Shown here piece after piece: positions 48,568 to 60,119 of a stretch of DNA of 64,000 nucleotides. Each line of letters begins with the position of its first letter. Positions within the stretch are counted from its first letter, which is position 1. Source of the DNA: Adiantum capillus-veneris (taxonomy: Eukaryota; Streptophyta; Polypodiopsida; Polypodiales; Pteridaceae); NCBI GenBank assembly GCA_014529385.2, contig CM043944.1:178660240-178724239 (forward strand), in the 5' to 3' direction. Under the pieces are notes generated by a model. It was not told where the DNA came from. It made no database searches and saw only the letters and a list, made by a program, of their open reading frames with translations. A program made the position numbers and the translations under genes.

Positions 48568-49802
48568 ATGGCAAGAAATGAGGGCTCATCTGCCTGCAAA
48601 TCTAAAAGTGGCTCAGGTTCGATGCCCGAGAGCTTGGCTTGTTACCCTGCGGAAGTCCATTTGCTTGCTGTTGATGACAGCTTGATTAACCAAAAAGTGA
48701 TCAAAAAGCTTCTTAGGATCTCAGCTTACAAGGGTGAGAAGCTTCTTAGGAACTCAGCTTACTATCCTGAATCCAATATGGATGATACTTGTCCATGTCA
48801 GTATTGAATGTTATGGATATGGTTGCATGCATGCGCGGAACAGCACATTCATTATTTCTGTGGCTCGAGAACATTCCAACTTATACGCTGGTGATGGTGA
48901 TCATTAATGAGACAACATCTTGATGAAGTTAATGTATAAACCTTTGTTTGCAATGCTGTTTTTTTTTTGTCTCTGGTACGATACATCAACATCCCGATGT
49001 GCGAATTGGTAGTGAAATGGCCTTGCGATTTGCATTTTGTAGGTTATGGTTCTTAATGTCTTATAAGTTTACTAGTTTTGCTAGCAGTGACTGCCGTCGA
49101 TAGCAGAAGAAGAGCTTTGGAGATTCTTGGGCTCAGTGGAGAAGCCTTCACCTCTGTCAGTGCTAATGTGAGAACTTTCATCCAACATTTGTTCTATGCA
49201 TTTGGTTTTGTAAAGGTTTGTGAAGGCCCTAATACGTGTTACATTTTTTCAGGCGTTTGATATCAATCTCATCATCACCGACTATTGTATGCCAGGCATG
49301 TCTGGCTATGATCTTCTCAAGAAAGTGAAGGTGATATGACGTTCTGCAATCTAGAAAAGAATTAGAGAGAGACACTGTATGTTTTTTTTTGCGTTTTTGT
49401 ATTGAATATGGATGAATGTATGTGCAAATGCAGGAGTCGTCAGTCTTGAAGGAGATACTAGTTGTAATAATGTCATCCGAGAACGTACCCAATCGGATAA
49501 GGTCAGAGGCTTCCATTTTTTTCTGATGCGCTGATGAAACTCTTGCTAACGTTGAGCCGCTTATTGCTAACATGCTTTTTGTTGGGGTCAGGTGCCTTGA
49601 TGAGGGGGCTGAGGATTTTCTTTTGAAGCCGGTGAAGCCTACAGATGTGAAGCGTCTTCGCGGCCATGTGCAGCCACAATCTACAGCTAGGTGTGATGAT
49701 GAGCCTGAGGTAGCAAGCTCCAAGAGGAAGTCTCCTTCCGAGGGCTTGCAGGGGCAGTGTTCAGAAAGGAGGCCACGCTTTAGTAGAGCCTTCATGTCTT
49801 GA
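48568..49802 (+). CDS. Type-A two-component response regulator (five exons)
   Basis: Coding exons are inferred at 48568-48733, 49088-49167, 49253-49330, 49434-49501 and 49592-49802. All introns are GT-AG and all phases are consistent, giving 200 residues. The start ATG at 48568 is followed by a Ser-rich leader and then the receiver domain. Phosphorelay residues are all present: the acidic pair in LLAVDDS, the phospho-acceptor Asp in [13 protein letters not shown], Ser in VIMSSENV and Lys in FLLKPVKP. The protein ends shortly after the receiver (FSRAFMS), with no Myb-like output domain, which defines the type-A class. Such proteins accept phosphate from His-phosphotransfer proteins and dampen cytokinin signalling. 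Length and five-exon structure are usual. It appears intact and is probably cytokinin-inducible, though I did not identify promoter elements. Confidence 0.93.
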
Positions 49803-51944
49803 TAGCAAGCAAAATATATCAAACTGTTCGGGCTAAGGGCGCGACGCTCATGAGGGGATGTGGGGTTATCTGTCATGTGCTGTTGCATAGAATGTCCATG
49901 ATATATATGTGATGGGCCTTGCGGTCAAATTTGCCAAAAGATGAGGTTTGTCATGTCGAATGCAGAATGTTGGCAGCAGGCCTTCCTTTGGTTTGTTCCT
50001 TCTCGTAAGCCACAAGAAAAAAACGATAAGACGAGGTTTTGAGAGGCTAATAGTATGTATTTTTTACATGTTTTTTTGTGCTAGTTTTTGTGTTGAGCTA
50101 ATTGTCCCCAATGAGTATAAAAGTTCCTATGACAACATGCTTATAGCATAGATCTCAAAATGGCAGGCCTTGTGATTTTATCACTTGTTTCTTTTTCTTG
50201 AGACATTTGCCTGCAGCAATGTTAAGGAAAAATTCAAGGAAAAATATTCCTCTAATTTGTGAAAATTTCCAAAATACCCTTCAAATTTCAATTTTTTTTG
50301 AAATTCCCCTAATATTTTGTCATAAATTGCCAACATGTCCTTCAAATTTTCCAAAATTCTTGAAACTCCCTTAATTGTGATATTAAATTTCTCCAAAGCA
50401 AAACAATTGTAGTTTTGTATAAGAAGGTTGGCTATCTATCCATACAAGATGCTAAAACTAGAATTTGAGTTTCATTATTTATTTAGGCCTCGTAAATGAA
50501 TTGTTTCATTATTTTTTTTTAGACACACTAACCTTGGAAATGCCCTCCTTCTCCCACGAAAGACCTCGCTACTCATCCGTGCGTGTGCGGACGAGCTGCG
50601 AGCTCATCTGTGAGAGGAGCAGGGAGGGCCTTCTTTATTCAGCATTTTCCAGCTTTGATCATTCGCGTTATTTTCCAGCTTGCTGATTACGTGTTCATCT
50701 GATCCACAGCTCTGATCTTTACCGAATTGGGAGCTTGTCATCAAAGCTTATGGTCGTTTTCTGGTTGGCTCTAATCCCATTCAATATTTAAGTTGTTGAA
50801 TGTTTACGGTGCGGGATGCAAGGAGAATCTGTTGCTTACTAGGGAGATTCCATTTCTGTTCATGTGGAGATTACTTGGGGCATTTTGGGAATTTTCAAAA
50901 TTTGAGGCAGTTTGCCAAAGTAGTGCTGCTCTGGGGACTTTGGTAGAACTTTGACCATCATGTCTACGGACACATCTTGCAATAAGTTCAGGCTTTTGAG
51001 ATGGTGCCAAAATTGCATTGGTAGTAAAAAAATGTTTCCCCTTTGTTCCGCCATTGATAAGGCCTGCGTGTTTGTGTGTGTGTGTCTGTACAACCCGAAA
51101 ATGATGTATGTAGATGCACCTTCAAGCATGGATTCCAGCCCTCCTCATGCAGAGTGTCTAGTCCTATAGATCCATTTGAGGGTGCTCTGAAGACATAAAG
51201 CAGCGAACATATCCGACAGGTTGCAGGTGTGAATAGCTTGGGCAGCTACAGTAATGGCATGGACGGAATGCCCTGTACTTCTAGTCATGAGTCTTAGAGG
51301 AGATCTAGGTCAAGGACAATCTCAGCAGCACCAAGGAGCTTTTCAAAGCTTGAAGAATGGCCAAACTTCTTTGAAGATGTTGTATAGGTCCATGCTAGTT
51401 TCATAGGTTACTTGAAGTAGTAGAAGATGAGATCGTGGTGAGAGGTGCTGTTGAGCATGTGGTGTTTCCTATAGTCATTAATTGGCTCCTAGATTGAACA
51501 TTTGGTGGAAGTGGCTAGAGCTGTGCAGACACTGTCATGATTGACGACCCACAGCCAGAAGGAGATAGGAGACACATGTCCGAGAGGACTTATGGCAATG
51601 GAGAAGTAAAAGGACATTGGCAAAGGGATATGCCTCGTCATAGTATCGAGTAAACTTGAAAACTTGTAACAAACTTGAAAAATCAAGACTTTCTCTTTTC
51701 ATTTTGGAGTACTTGTGCTAGCTTAGTTTTGTTTAGTTGTTTAACATGTGTCTTTGAGGAAGTCTTGACGTAGTCGATAAGCCTTTCGTCCTCTCATAGC
51801 GTCTCCTTCACCCGGTATGTCTTCTGACTAGCAAATTGTTTCTTAAATGCTTTTTTGATTGTACTTTTAGGACCATAAAGTGAAAGTGAAACATTAATTA
51901 GCTTAGTTTTTTTGCTTGCTTTCATCTATAATAAAGTAAATTTT
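49803..51944. other. Intergenic DNA downstream of the response regulator
   Basis: This presumably includes the 3' UTR at its left end. No further gene, transposon domain or repeat structure is recognisable. Open frames are under 90 codons. Confidence 0.6.
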
Positions 51945-53120
51945 GAGCTCTTTGATCATCCGCTTGCATACGGATGATAAAAGAGCTTTTATATCTATAA
52001 TGAATTACATAAACAATTGATTTGATGCTTTATAGTATATTTCTAATTTTAAACTCCAAGTCTTGAATATTTTTATTATACAATTTCAGTAGTGTATTCA
52101 ATTGTACCTTCAAACATAGATTAATTTTGTTGCTTATTTTTAGAAATTGTGTTTAAATTAAATAAAACATAGGACTTGTTAAGCTCTCTGATCATCCGCG
52201 GATGGTAAGAAAGCTTAAACATCTACTACATATTAAGTACTTATGACAAATTGTGCCTTAAAAAAGTGATTTGAAATGTATTGCTATTTTGAAAAAGAGA
52301 TTAGTTTTGGTGACCATTTTAAACTATTGCATCAAAATTACATAAAACATAAGAGTTGTTGAGCTCTCTGATCATCCGCTTGAAAGTGGATGAGTAGATA
52401 GCTCAAACGCTTACTATATACTAAGTACTTCTGAAAAATGGTACTTTGAAATAGTTATTCAAAGTGAACCATTGCCTTGAAAAAGAGATTAGTTCTAATG
52501 GTTAGTTCAAACTATTGCATTAAATTTACAAAAAACATAGTTGGCGTTTGAGCTTTCTAATTATATGCTTTCAAGCGGATAAGTAGAGAGCTCACACACT
52601 TACTATATACTAAGTACTTATGAAAAATGGTTCTTTGAAATAGTTATTTGAAGTGAACTATTGCCCTGAAAATGCGATTAGTTTTATTGGTTATTTTAAA
52701 CTATTGCATTAAATTTACAAAACACAAAGTTGTTGTTTGAGCTCTTTGAGCTCTCTAATAATCCGCTTGCAAAATTTACAAAATACAAAGTTGTTGTTTG
52801 ATCTCTCTGATCATCCCCTTGCAAGCGGATTATTAGAGAGCTCCAACATGTTCTACATATTAAGTACTTATAGGAAATTGTAACGTGAACTTGTGACTTG
52901 AAGAGTATTGTTATTTTGAGAAAGAGGTTAGTTTTGGTGGCTATTTTAAATTACTGTATTAAAATTACATAAAACATAGGAATTGTTGAGCTCTTTTATC
53001 ATCTGCTTGCAAGCGGATGATTAGAGAGCTCAGACACCTACTATACACTAAGTATTTATGAATAATGGTGGGTGGATATAGTGATTACAGAGCTCCACCA
53101 TCTCCTACACACTAAGTTTT
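51945..53120. repeat. Tandem array of ~190-bp units each with a ~44-bp palindrome
   Basis: Palindromes built from GAGCTCTCTGATCATCCGC, a short TTGCAA centre and its reverse complement occur at 51945, 52181, 52361, 52550, 52800 (with an extra half copy at 52748) and 52988. A partial unit lies near 53085. Between them recur TACTATATACTAAGTACTTATGA, GAAAAAGAGATTAGTTTT and AAACTATTGCATTAAA-like segments, so the whole unit is repeated. Units have diverged, but several palindromes keep near-complete base pairing (for example 52988-53031). Confidence 0.88.
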
Positions 53121-53542
53121 GAAACGTATTGTTTCCAATTGGAAAATTTTGAACGTCCTTAATCTCCTATGGATGGTTTGTTTATTTTGTGTCATGGAGT
53201 TACCAAAATTAAGGAGAATTTATAAAAAAATTGGTGTCTTGATTTTCTTGATCATTGCTTTGCTTTAAATTCCACGTGGAAGCCCAACATAGGGTGGCTT
53301 TGATGGTTCTTTTTTGAAAAATGGTCTCTAAAACAAAGGAGGCTCTGTTGAAATAAAGGAGACTTTCTTCTCTCATTACTTCTAGTTTTCCTTGTTCTTT
53401 GATAATTGTTATAGGTGGATTTTGCAATATGTTGAAGAGGAAAGATTGGGTGAGATTCTGAAATTGACAGGAGAGTGGATTGATGTCGATGATGAGAGTA
53501 CTACATGTATTCTCCTTTTCTTCTTGAGAAAAATTTGACACC
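53121..53542. other. Spacer between satellite array and candidate gene
   Basis: A minus-strand frame of 114 codons (53209-53553) is unrecognised. Nothing else is seen. Confidence 0.5.
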
Positions 53543-54740
53543 ATGGGAAGCACGGTTATGTCTTTGGTGGCTAGATTATCCGATTGGTGTAATCCAAAGA
53601 AAAAGAAGGATCTTTATGAGAGTAAGTTCTTAAAACCTCGTGAAAGATTAATTCATGAATGTATAAAAAGATTTTAAAGCCATGCATATGATGATAGAAA
53701 CAATGATGCTTGTAGGATTTAAGCAAGAGACCCACAATAGTAAAGAAGTTGATGTACTTACTACACCCTCTTCTATGGAGCATCAAGCAAGCGAAGGAAG
53801 TGCGGACATTGAAGCTAGTAGGGATGCCACAAAATCTGCCCAAGGTAAACAGTCCAATGATGTGGGAACTACTCAAACAACCACTAGAGCTACTTATTCC
53901 CCTTTTGTTGGCATTCGGGACAAGAAAGGTAAAGAAATTATGGAACCTCCTAGCACCTCGAGTGATCTAAAGTGGATGAATGCGGCTGAGGTCTCTCTAG
54001 CGCCTACTATATCCTTTGTTGCAGAGTCCTCTCTAGGTCGAGAGAGTTGGGAGAGACGACCTATGACTCGTTCTATTGGTAAGTTGTCTCAAATGAATTT
54101 GATATTAAAGTTGATTGCATGCAAAGACTTTGAGAAAGTTACCACTATAAATTATTTTTGCAAGATTCTAGTATCAGACTTTCGTGATGCTCTACTTGTT
54201 GATGTGACCCAAATTGATAGATTTGCTCTAATTAGGTAAATGCAACATCCATGAAACATTAAATTAAGTATGTTTTTCAATATATGACTATGGAATGTTT
54301 TTTAAATAGAATCAACAAGTTTTTTGCAACTCAAAAGACACATCTTTATAGCAAAGATGGAGTGCCATGCCGAAAGATAGCTAGATTGATACTTGCAGAT
54401 TTTTCTACTGGCTTATTGGTGGACTCCCTTGGTCCTATCCCGTGGGGTAAGTAAAATTTTATTATTTTAAAGGGTAATGAGAAAGTAACTTGTCCTAACT
54501 TTTATATAGGGCATGACTATTCCCAAGAGGAATACATTCTTGTCGGGTTTGATAATAGGTTGCATGGGTCTTGCTTGTGAGTATTTGACCAACGAGGGCT
54601 TCTTGGTCACCATGTGCTTAATTGAGCACATAGGGAAGCTCCTTGTAGATGCAATGAGAGTGTGTCTTGTGCTTCATCGTACTTGGATGATATGTGTGAC
54701 TCCAAAGCATATCAACATCCTGTCACTAGAGAGGTTATAA
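53543..54740 (+). CDS. Candidate multi-exon gene, unknown function
   Basis: ATG at 53543 lies in a favourable context (CACCATGG). Exon 1 (53543-53621) ends at a GTAAGT donor. Exon 2 (53716-54235) continues in phase for about 174 codons and is Ser/Thr-rich early and basic later (ERRPMTRSIGKL). Exon 3 (54310-54446) also joins in phase, contains FFATQKTHLYSKDGVPCRK and ends at GTAAGT. The next acceptor is at 54508-54509. A long open frame (54513-54740) follows but in another phase, while the in-phase reading (HDYSQEEYILVGFDN) meets a possible GTGAGT donor at 54577. Further open frames lie at 54837-55040. I recognise no domain. It may be a novel gene, a gene fragment, or part of an undescribed transposon. 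Confidence 0.4.
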
Positions 54741-55215
54741 GGTCACTAATGTTTTAATGTGATCTTGTTTTCATGTATTCTATGGCAAGATTTTGAATTT
54801 GGTAATATCATATTTACAATTTGTGTATTCAAATAGATGCTTGATCTAACAATGTGTCTTTGGCATCGTGGGAAAAAGATTTTGGAGAGGTTGTTTTCAG
54901 CATATTGTAGCTATGTATTAGATGATTGTGTTTTTCCCACAGAAGTTGATGGTGAAATCGTTAGAGGTCGTGCGGAGAAAAGTAGTGTTTTTTTTTGTAA
55001 GTCACTAATCTTGTATGATGTTGATTTGAATAGTCCTTAAATTAATTAAGTCTGACATATTTTTGGCACTTGCAAGAGTAATGGTGTTTATTTCTATGTT
55101 GGTGACATGGTCAGGTGGTTGCTAGCAACATTCACAAAATGTTGCAACGATATCCTAAATGTGTTTGTAGGGTGTGGTGGTTTGGGGAAGGCGAGCATGC
55201 ATTTTCTCTAGGTTT

Positions 55216-55680
55216 TTGATTCATATTGTTTACTTTTGGCCTATAGTTTGTGCACAAATTTTTTCTTCAACAAGCTCATTTATTCCATGTTGCATTGCAA
55301 AGGAATGAAAAACTATTTGAAGGGTTTTTTGTTAGTATTTTCATTTTTTTGAACATCCTTAATCTCTTGCAGAGGCCTTTGTGATAAAGGTGGAGATGTA
55401 CTTTTTGAAAATTTTAAGCTAAAATAAAAGAAACTCTGACAATGGTTTTTGCTTACTTGTACTTGAAAATCTGGTTTTGGATTCATACTGTTTACTTTTG
55501 GCCTATAGTTTGTGTGCAAGTTTTGTCTTCAATAATCTCATTCAGGCCATGTTTACATTTCAAAGGAATGAAAAAATAGTACTAACTTATTTGAATGGTT
55601 TTTTGTTAGTCTTTTCATTTTTTTGAACGTCCTTAATCTCTTGAAAAAAATTCATATTTATTTACTTTTAGCCTATAGTT
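55216..55680. repeat. Tandem duplication, two and a half copies
   Basis: Segments starting near 55216, 55480 and 55649 share TTTACTTTTGGCCTATAGTT. The first two also share AAAGGAATGAAAAA and TTTTTTTGAAC(A/G)TCCTTAATCTC. Spacing is about 264 then 170 bp. No ORF is conserved between copies. Confidence 0.75.
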
Positions 55681-55689
55681 GTGCGGAAG

Positions 55690-55714
55690 TTTTTTTTGGG
55701 ACGAGAGGGAGTGC

Positions 55715-55780
<66 letters not shown>

Positions 55781-56014
55781 GAAGGACTAGGAATTGTGAG
55801 AGGAAGACAAGGGGGAGTGCCTTGTTTTTTTTTCAAGAGAGAAAGAGTGGGAGTGAAAGGGGTCTTTTTTTAATTAAAAAAAGCCCTCACAAGCATAAGC
55901 ATTAAAAAAAAACCCCTTTCAGTCCCACTCTTTCACTCTTTAGAAAAAGATATAACAAGGCACCCCCCCTTCTCTCTCCCTCTTTTCCTCCCGCCAGCTC
56001 AAGTCCCTTCTCCC

Positions 56015-56076
<62 letters not shown>

Positions 56077-56098
56077 CCTAGCACTCCTTGTCTCATCG
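55690..56098. repeat. Fold-back (inverted repeat) with microsatellite in each arm
   Basis: The left arm (about 55690-55862) and right arm (about 55912-56098) are inverted copies. Each has GGAGTGCT, a (GA)n/(CT)n tract, a GGGAAGGACT-like block, GGGG(G)AGTGCCTTGTT and AAAGAGTGGGA(G/C)TGAAAGGGG. The centre holds ATTAAAAAAAGCCC. The right arm also has a poly-C run (about 56010-56025). Confidence 0.8.
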
Positions 56099-56560
56099 AC
56101 TGCAACCCTTGCTCCCTCAGACTCTAGCTATCTTGTGGGGAGGCATTAAGCCATAGCTCCATCCTCTAACCAACCCACAACCTTGGCCCCCATAGCCCTA
56201 TAAATTGCACATCCCACTGCCAACAACTTGCACACTACGAGTGTTAACCCTCACGGCTCACGGACACCCCATCAACTACGACGGACGTGTATTATGTATT
56301 TGGTAGAGTCAGGTACCGGGCTTGTCGGACCAATAGGAAAAGGGTAAGAGTGATCGCCGATGAGAGGCGCACTCTAACTGGGACATTCAAGGGATTAGTT
56401 GGCTAAGCATGGGCGCCCAAGTATGAATGGGGTGAGCTCATATAAAAGCCAACTAAACCTAAAATTCACTCATTCTCTCATTTGTGCAATAGAAGAGTGC
56501 TCTTGCTCCATCTCCATCTCTATCTTCTTCTTCTTTACCTTCTCCTGTGTGTGTGTGAGC

Positions 56561-56644
<84 letters not shown>

Positions 56645-58300
56645 ATTGCGACGGCACGACGGCGACGAGGTGGTTGGGCGCAGCGTAGCGGCGTTTCCTT
56701 CTTCTTCGCAGCGAGGAATCCTCTACGGCAAGAGCATAAGGCGGTGAGTGACACACCATTGCCCTCTTTGAGCTTACTAGTGATAGCCGTTTTTTTTGGC
56801 TCTCTGTAATTGCCATAGTGAGTTATCTCACCCTATCAAATCACTCAAACACTGTGGTTACCCTCACCCTTTCACTGTATATAGGTGCGTGTGAGTTAGG
56901 GGACTTTTCCCATATCTCCTTACTGAAATAAAAAACCCTCAATTAGCTAGTCATTGGGCAAGTTGAGCCAAAAAAATAAAAATAATAAAAAATATAAGTA
57001 TATTATGGCCCATGCGTATGTAAATATTTCTTTGTATATAGGGCCTAAATAAAAGATTTTTTTCATAATTATTTTGCTATTTATTTAAATATTTCTACCT
57101 AGGTGTGTGTTATTTATGCTCTGTACATTGCCTCACCATTACCACAATTTTTCTTACCATTTTTCATACTCTTTATTCCATATAGAAATATTTTCATGTA
57201 AGCTTCTTTTATATTTGGTGTAACTCCATCCCGACAAAAATCCAAAAAAAACTAGTTTTATTTATGTGTATATTTTTTCACTATTGTGATTTTCCCTTCC
57301 TACATCTATTTTGTTTTTTTCTAAAAAATTAGAACACCAAAAATATTTATCTTTTTATGGTAGCCTCATAATGAGAGAGATTTCTTTTGATCCTTTTATA
57401 TTTTTTCCACTTATATTATTCATATTTGACATGTACATATTTTTTAGACCCCTCAATATTTGATTTTCTTAGTTGTACTATTCACTTATATCATGATCTC
57501 AACAATATCTTCAATTATAGACATACCAAATAAGGTCAAGGGTAGGTGGCATGCATACATGCACTATGGAGGGCTCACTCTTGGAGGTATTCAAAAGAAT
57601 CATCCAAAGAAGGACCCCACAAGGACCTTGTGCAGTGGAAAAAAACGGTCGGTTTTGCTGAATTTTTAAAGTTCACTTGCTCTCTGAATTTGAAAAGGTG
57701 ATACAACAAAAGTTGTAGCTCGTGGGCTGAACTTTTGCCTCAAATTTTTTCATATTTTTTTGAGCTACGAGCTGTGAGCTATGATTTTATTAGTGGACCC
57801 CAGTTTTCTCATGCTATGCAGCCACACTCTCTCTTTCACTTTATCATTTTCCTCTTTCACACACAGTTCTCCACTCATCATCCCCACCTCTCTCACCACT
57901 CCTCTCTGCACCCTACTCACCTTCTCCTCAACCTTGAAGAATAAGAGAAACCATGGTGAATTCATACCTCCCACACACAATTCCATTCCAAAATTGACCA
58001 CCTAGTCTCATTTTTCCTCCTCCAAATTACCCATATCTATCAAAAAAACCACAAAATTCAGGCTCTTCTCTTAAAACACAGCATCATGGTGGTTGATTAC
58101 TCAGCTTCAATTACCTTGTCTCTCAAGGAAGGTCAAGAGTGGAGAAAAAATGTACCGTCAAAGTTAGTGGACCGTCAACAAGCGTCAAAATTGGCCCTAC
58201 TCAAGACACTTGGAGCATCAACCTTGTAAGAATTCCACCTTTTCTTACCTCTTAAGAGTTTTTCTTCCTTATTTGTATCCTACATGGATACTCCCATTGT
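56099..58300. other. Intergenic DNA
   Basis: A CATATAAAAG box near 56438 with CT-rich downstream sequence and a long (GA)n at 56563-56643 suggests an LTR or promoter fragment. No partner is visible. AT-rich sequence follows (56900-57500). No gene is supported. Confidence 0.5.
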
Positions 58301-58439
58301 AAATATCCAATTCCATTTGTAAATTAATACTAACTCTACTAACACTAACCCACTATGAAAAGTCCTATCACCTCCATTTCTCTCTTCTCTTTTTCCCCAC
58401 CAACTTCTTGATAATTCCAAGCAAAAGAAATTAGATAAA

Positions 58440-59172
58440 TTGCTGAAAATCTAACCCAACCATGGTTAGAGGAGTAACCCTAGCCTTCAAAATTGCTATA
58501 AAAGGAGGGTGTAGCTAGCACAAAAGAGGGAGCCATAAGCAAGAGCACTATGCTATAGCTTGAGAAGCCAAGCTCAACCTCTCTAGAAGGAGCTCTTGAG
58601 TGGAAGCTCATTGTCTTATGCATGTGCATGTGTTGTAATAGGGGATTAGCAAGGGAACTCTATGCCATTGTAAGAGAGAGAGTGATCATTCAATTGAGAC
58701 TAGGAAATCTATCATTTCTCCTACTAGTGTAAGCCCAACATTTGCTGAACCAAGGAGGGTGGATTTGGACTAAGCTTGGATACTTTGTCTCACTTCCAAC
58801 GTGAAGTAATGGGCAACAATGATGCGTAAGTGTCTTGGTGTTTTTTGTTAAGTTCTTGATAGCTTGTCTCTGGTGTTGTCATCAATCTAGCCATAAATCC
58901 GACATACTGTAAGAGGGCGACAGGGTGGAGAGGACTCCCCTGGCTTTAAGACAGTGATTGGGGTGGCTTTTCTTGTGATGTGTTGTGGTGAAATTTACGC
59001 AAGCTATGTTGAACAAATACTAATCTCACTTTGATTTGTCATGACAGATTTGTAAGAAGGTATTAATGCAACAAACACCCCCTCCCCCTTTCTCTCTCTT
59101 TCTTAAATATATAGTTGTGTTTGCTTGATCATTGCCGATACGTTTCAAAGCAGCCCGAGCACTATCTCTCTC

Positions 59173-59213
<41 letters not shown>

Positions 59214-59474
59214 TGTTTTAGTGTGTGAGAGTGTTCCATTGGTGTTAGGGTTAGTGTAAATTCTTTGCTTGTTTGTGGGTTGCTCTAATGATTCTTCTCT
59301 TTTGCGTCCTAGTTTGCTCTTAAACTAGGTGGTGCCCCTTGTGTAGTTGGGATTTGGTTGTGGGTTCGTTGTTTTGGTTTGTGTTGTGTTGTGCCCCAGC
59401 CCCATTGAGCAGCACGGGAGCCTTGAAGGGTGTCTAGAGGTTGCTCTTCTTGTTGCCCGCCCCGGACCGCCTCA
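58440..59474 (+). repeat. 5' LTR region of the Tat-lineage element (left limit uncertain)
   Basis: A TATA box (CTATAAAAGG, about 58497) and R/U5-like sequence precede a primer-binding site at 59477. (CT)n lies at 59164-59209. The downstream LTR is outside the window, so the left boundary cannot be fixed from sequence here. Confidence 0.5.
59301..59338 (+). other. Hairpin with compensatory changes relative to 1210-1246
   Basis: TTTGCGT, then stem CCTAGTTT/AAACTAGG with a 6-nt loop, then TGGTGCCCC. Flanks are identical to 1210-1246 but stem bases differ in a paired manner. Confidence 0.5.
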
Positions 59475-59476
59475 AA

Positions 59477-59498
59477 TTGGTGCCCTCACTGAGGAACG
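59477..59498 (+). other. Probable primer-binding site of the Tat-lineage element
   Basis: TTGGTGCCCTCACTGAGGAACG aligns with the Athila/Tat primer-binding consensus (TTGGCGCCGTTGCCGGGG type) with several substitutions. It lies after a CTCA end. Confidence 0.5.
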
Positions 59499-59549
59499 GC
59501 TTGTGTATTTTTGTGTAAAATCAACCTTTAGCATAATCAAGTAGTTTGC

Positions 59550-59762
59550 ATGAATCACGAAAATTTGTATGATCCCTTCATTCCCATTGCAAGGCAAAAG
59601 GTACACATAATTGTTAGTACTAAGTTGCAATTTCAACGTGTCATTCGTAGAATTTTAGGTCCTCTTAGGTTGGCCGAGATAAACGCTTCAGTAAATCTTT
59701 TTATTTTGCCTCTCATTAGGTACGACCTTACTTTGGACGTCTATATTTTTGTTTTGTTTTAA
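59550..59762 (+). CDS. Leader ORF 1 of the Tat-lineage element
   Basis: This is a 70-codon ATG-initiated frame between the primer-binding site and gag. Its second half aligns with leader ORF 2: REVERSED charge positions differ, but FQR, ILG, NASVN, ILPLIRYD and DVYIFVLF match FQQ, MFG, ASPNP, ILPLIDYH and DVNIFILL. Elements of the Tat/Ogre group can carry an ORF upstream of gag of unknown function. Whether this is translated is unknown. Confidence 0.4.
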   Translation: MNHENLYDPFIPIARQKVHIIVSTKLQFQRVIRRILGPLRLAEINASVNLFILPLIRYDLTLDVYIFVLF

Positions 59763-59783
59763 GCATTAGGTCATGCAGAGACC

Positions 59784-60002
59784 ATGGATAATGGCCCAGG
59801 AATAGAGGTTTTCCCCTTCCATTTCACTCCACACATTAGAATAAACATTGCAATTAGTAGGAAAATCCATTTTCAACAACGTATGGTGTTCATGTTTGGT
59901 GCCCAAAGAGTAGGAGAAATTCTCGCATCACCAAACCCTGTCATCCTACCTCTTATTGATTATCATAGGTCGTTTGATGTGAATATCTTTATTTTGTTGT
60001 AG
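59784..60002 (+). CDS. Leader ORF 2 of the Tat-lineage element
   Basis: This is a 72-codon ATG-initiated frame, 21 nt after leader ORF 1 and related to it in protein and nucleotide sequence, so a tandem duplication of roughly 230 bp is likely. It ends with hydrophobic residues (DVNIFILL). No domain is recognised. Confidence 0.4.
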   Translation: MDNGPGIEVFPFHFTPHIRINIAISRKIHFQQRMVFMFGAQRVGEILASPNPVILPLIDYHRSFDVNIFILL

Positions 60003-60119
60003 AATAGATTGCAAGCTAGAAAACATTATTGTGTAAATCTTTTTAAGAAAGAAAAACAAAAACTAGTGCCACTTTGGAATCAATTCAATGGAAAGCCAAC
60101 GCCAAATGTCTGGGTATCC

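Noticed and set aside
51945-53120. CRISPR-like array (palindromic repeats at regular spacing)
   Set aside because: The spacers are themselves repeated and homologous, units are ~190 bp, and the context is a plant genome. It is a tandem satellite.
56399-56816. Open frames of 68-136 codons on both strands rich in Arg-Glu or Leu-Ser
   Set aside because: They are translations of the (GA)n tract at 56563-56643. Both strands and several frames are open for the same reason. The same applies to frames at 31778-32140, 34787-35155, 44647-45050 and 55679-55905.
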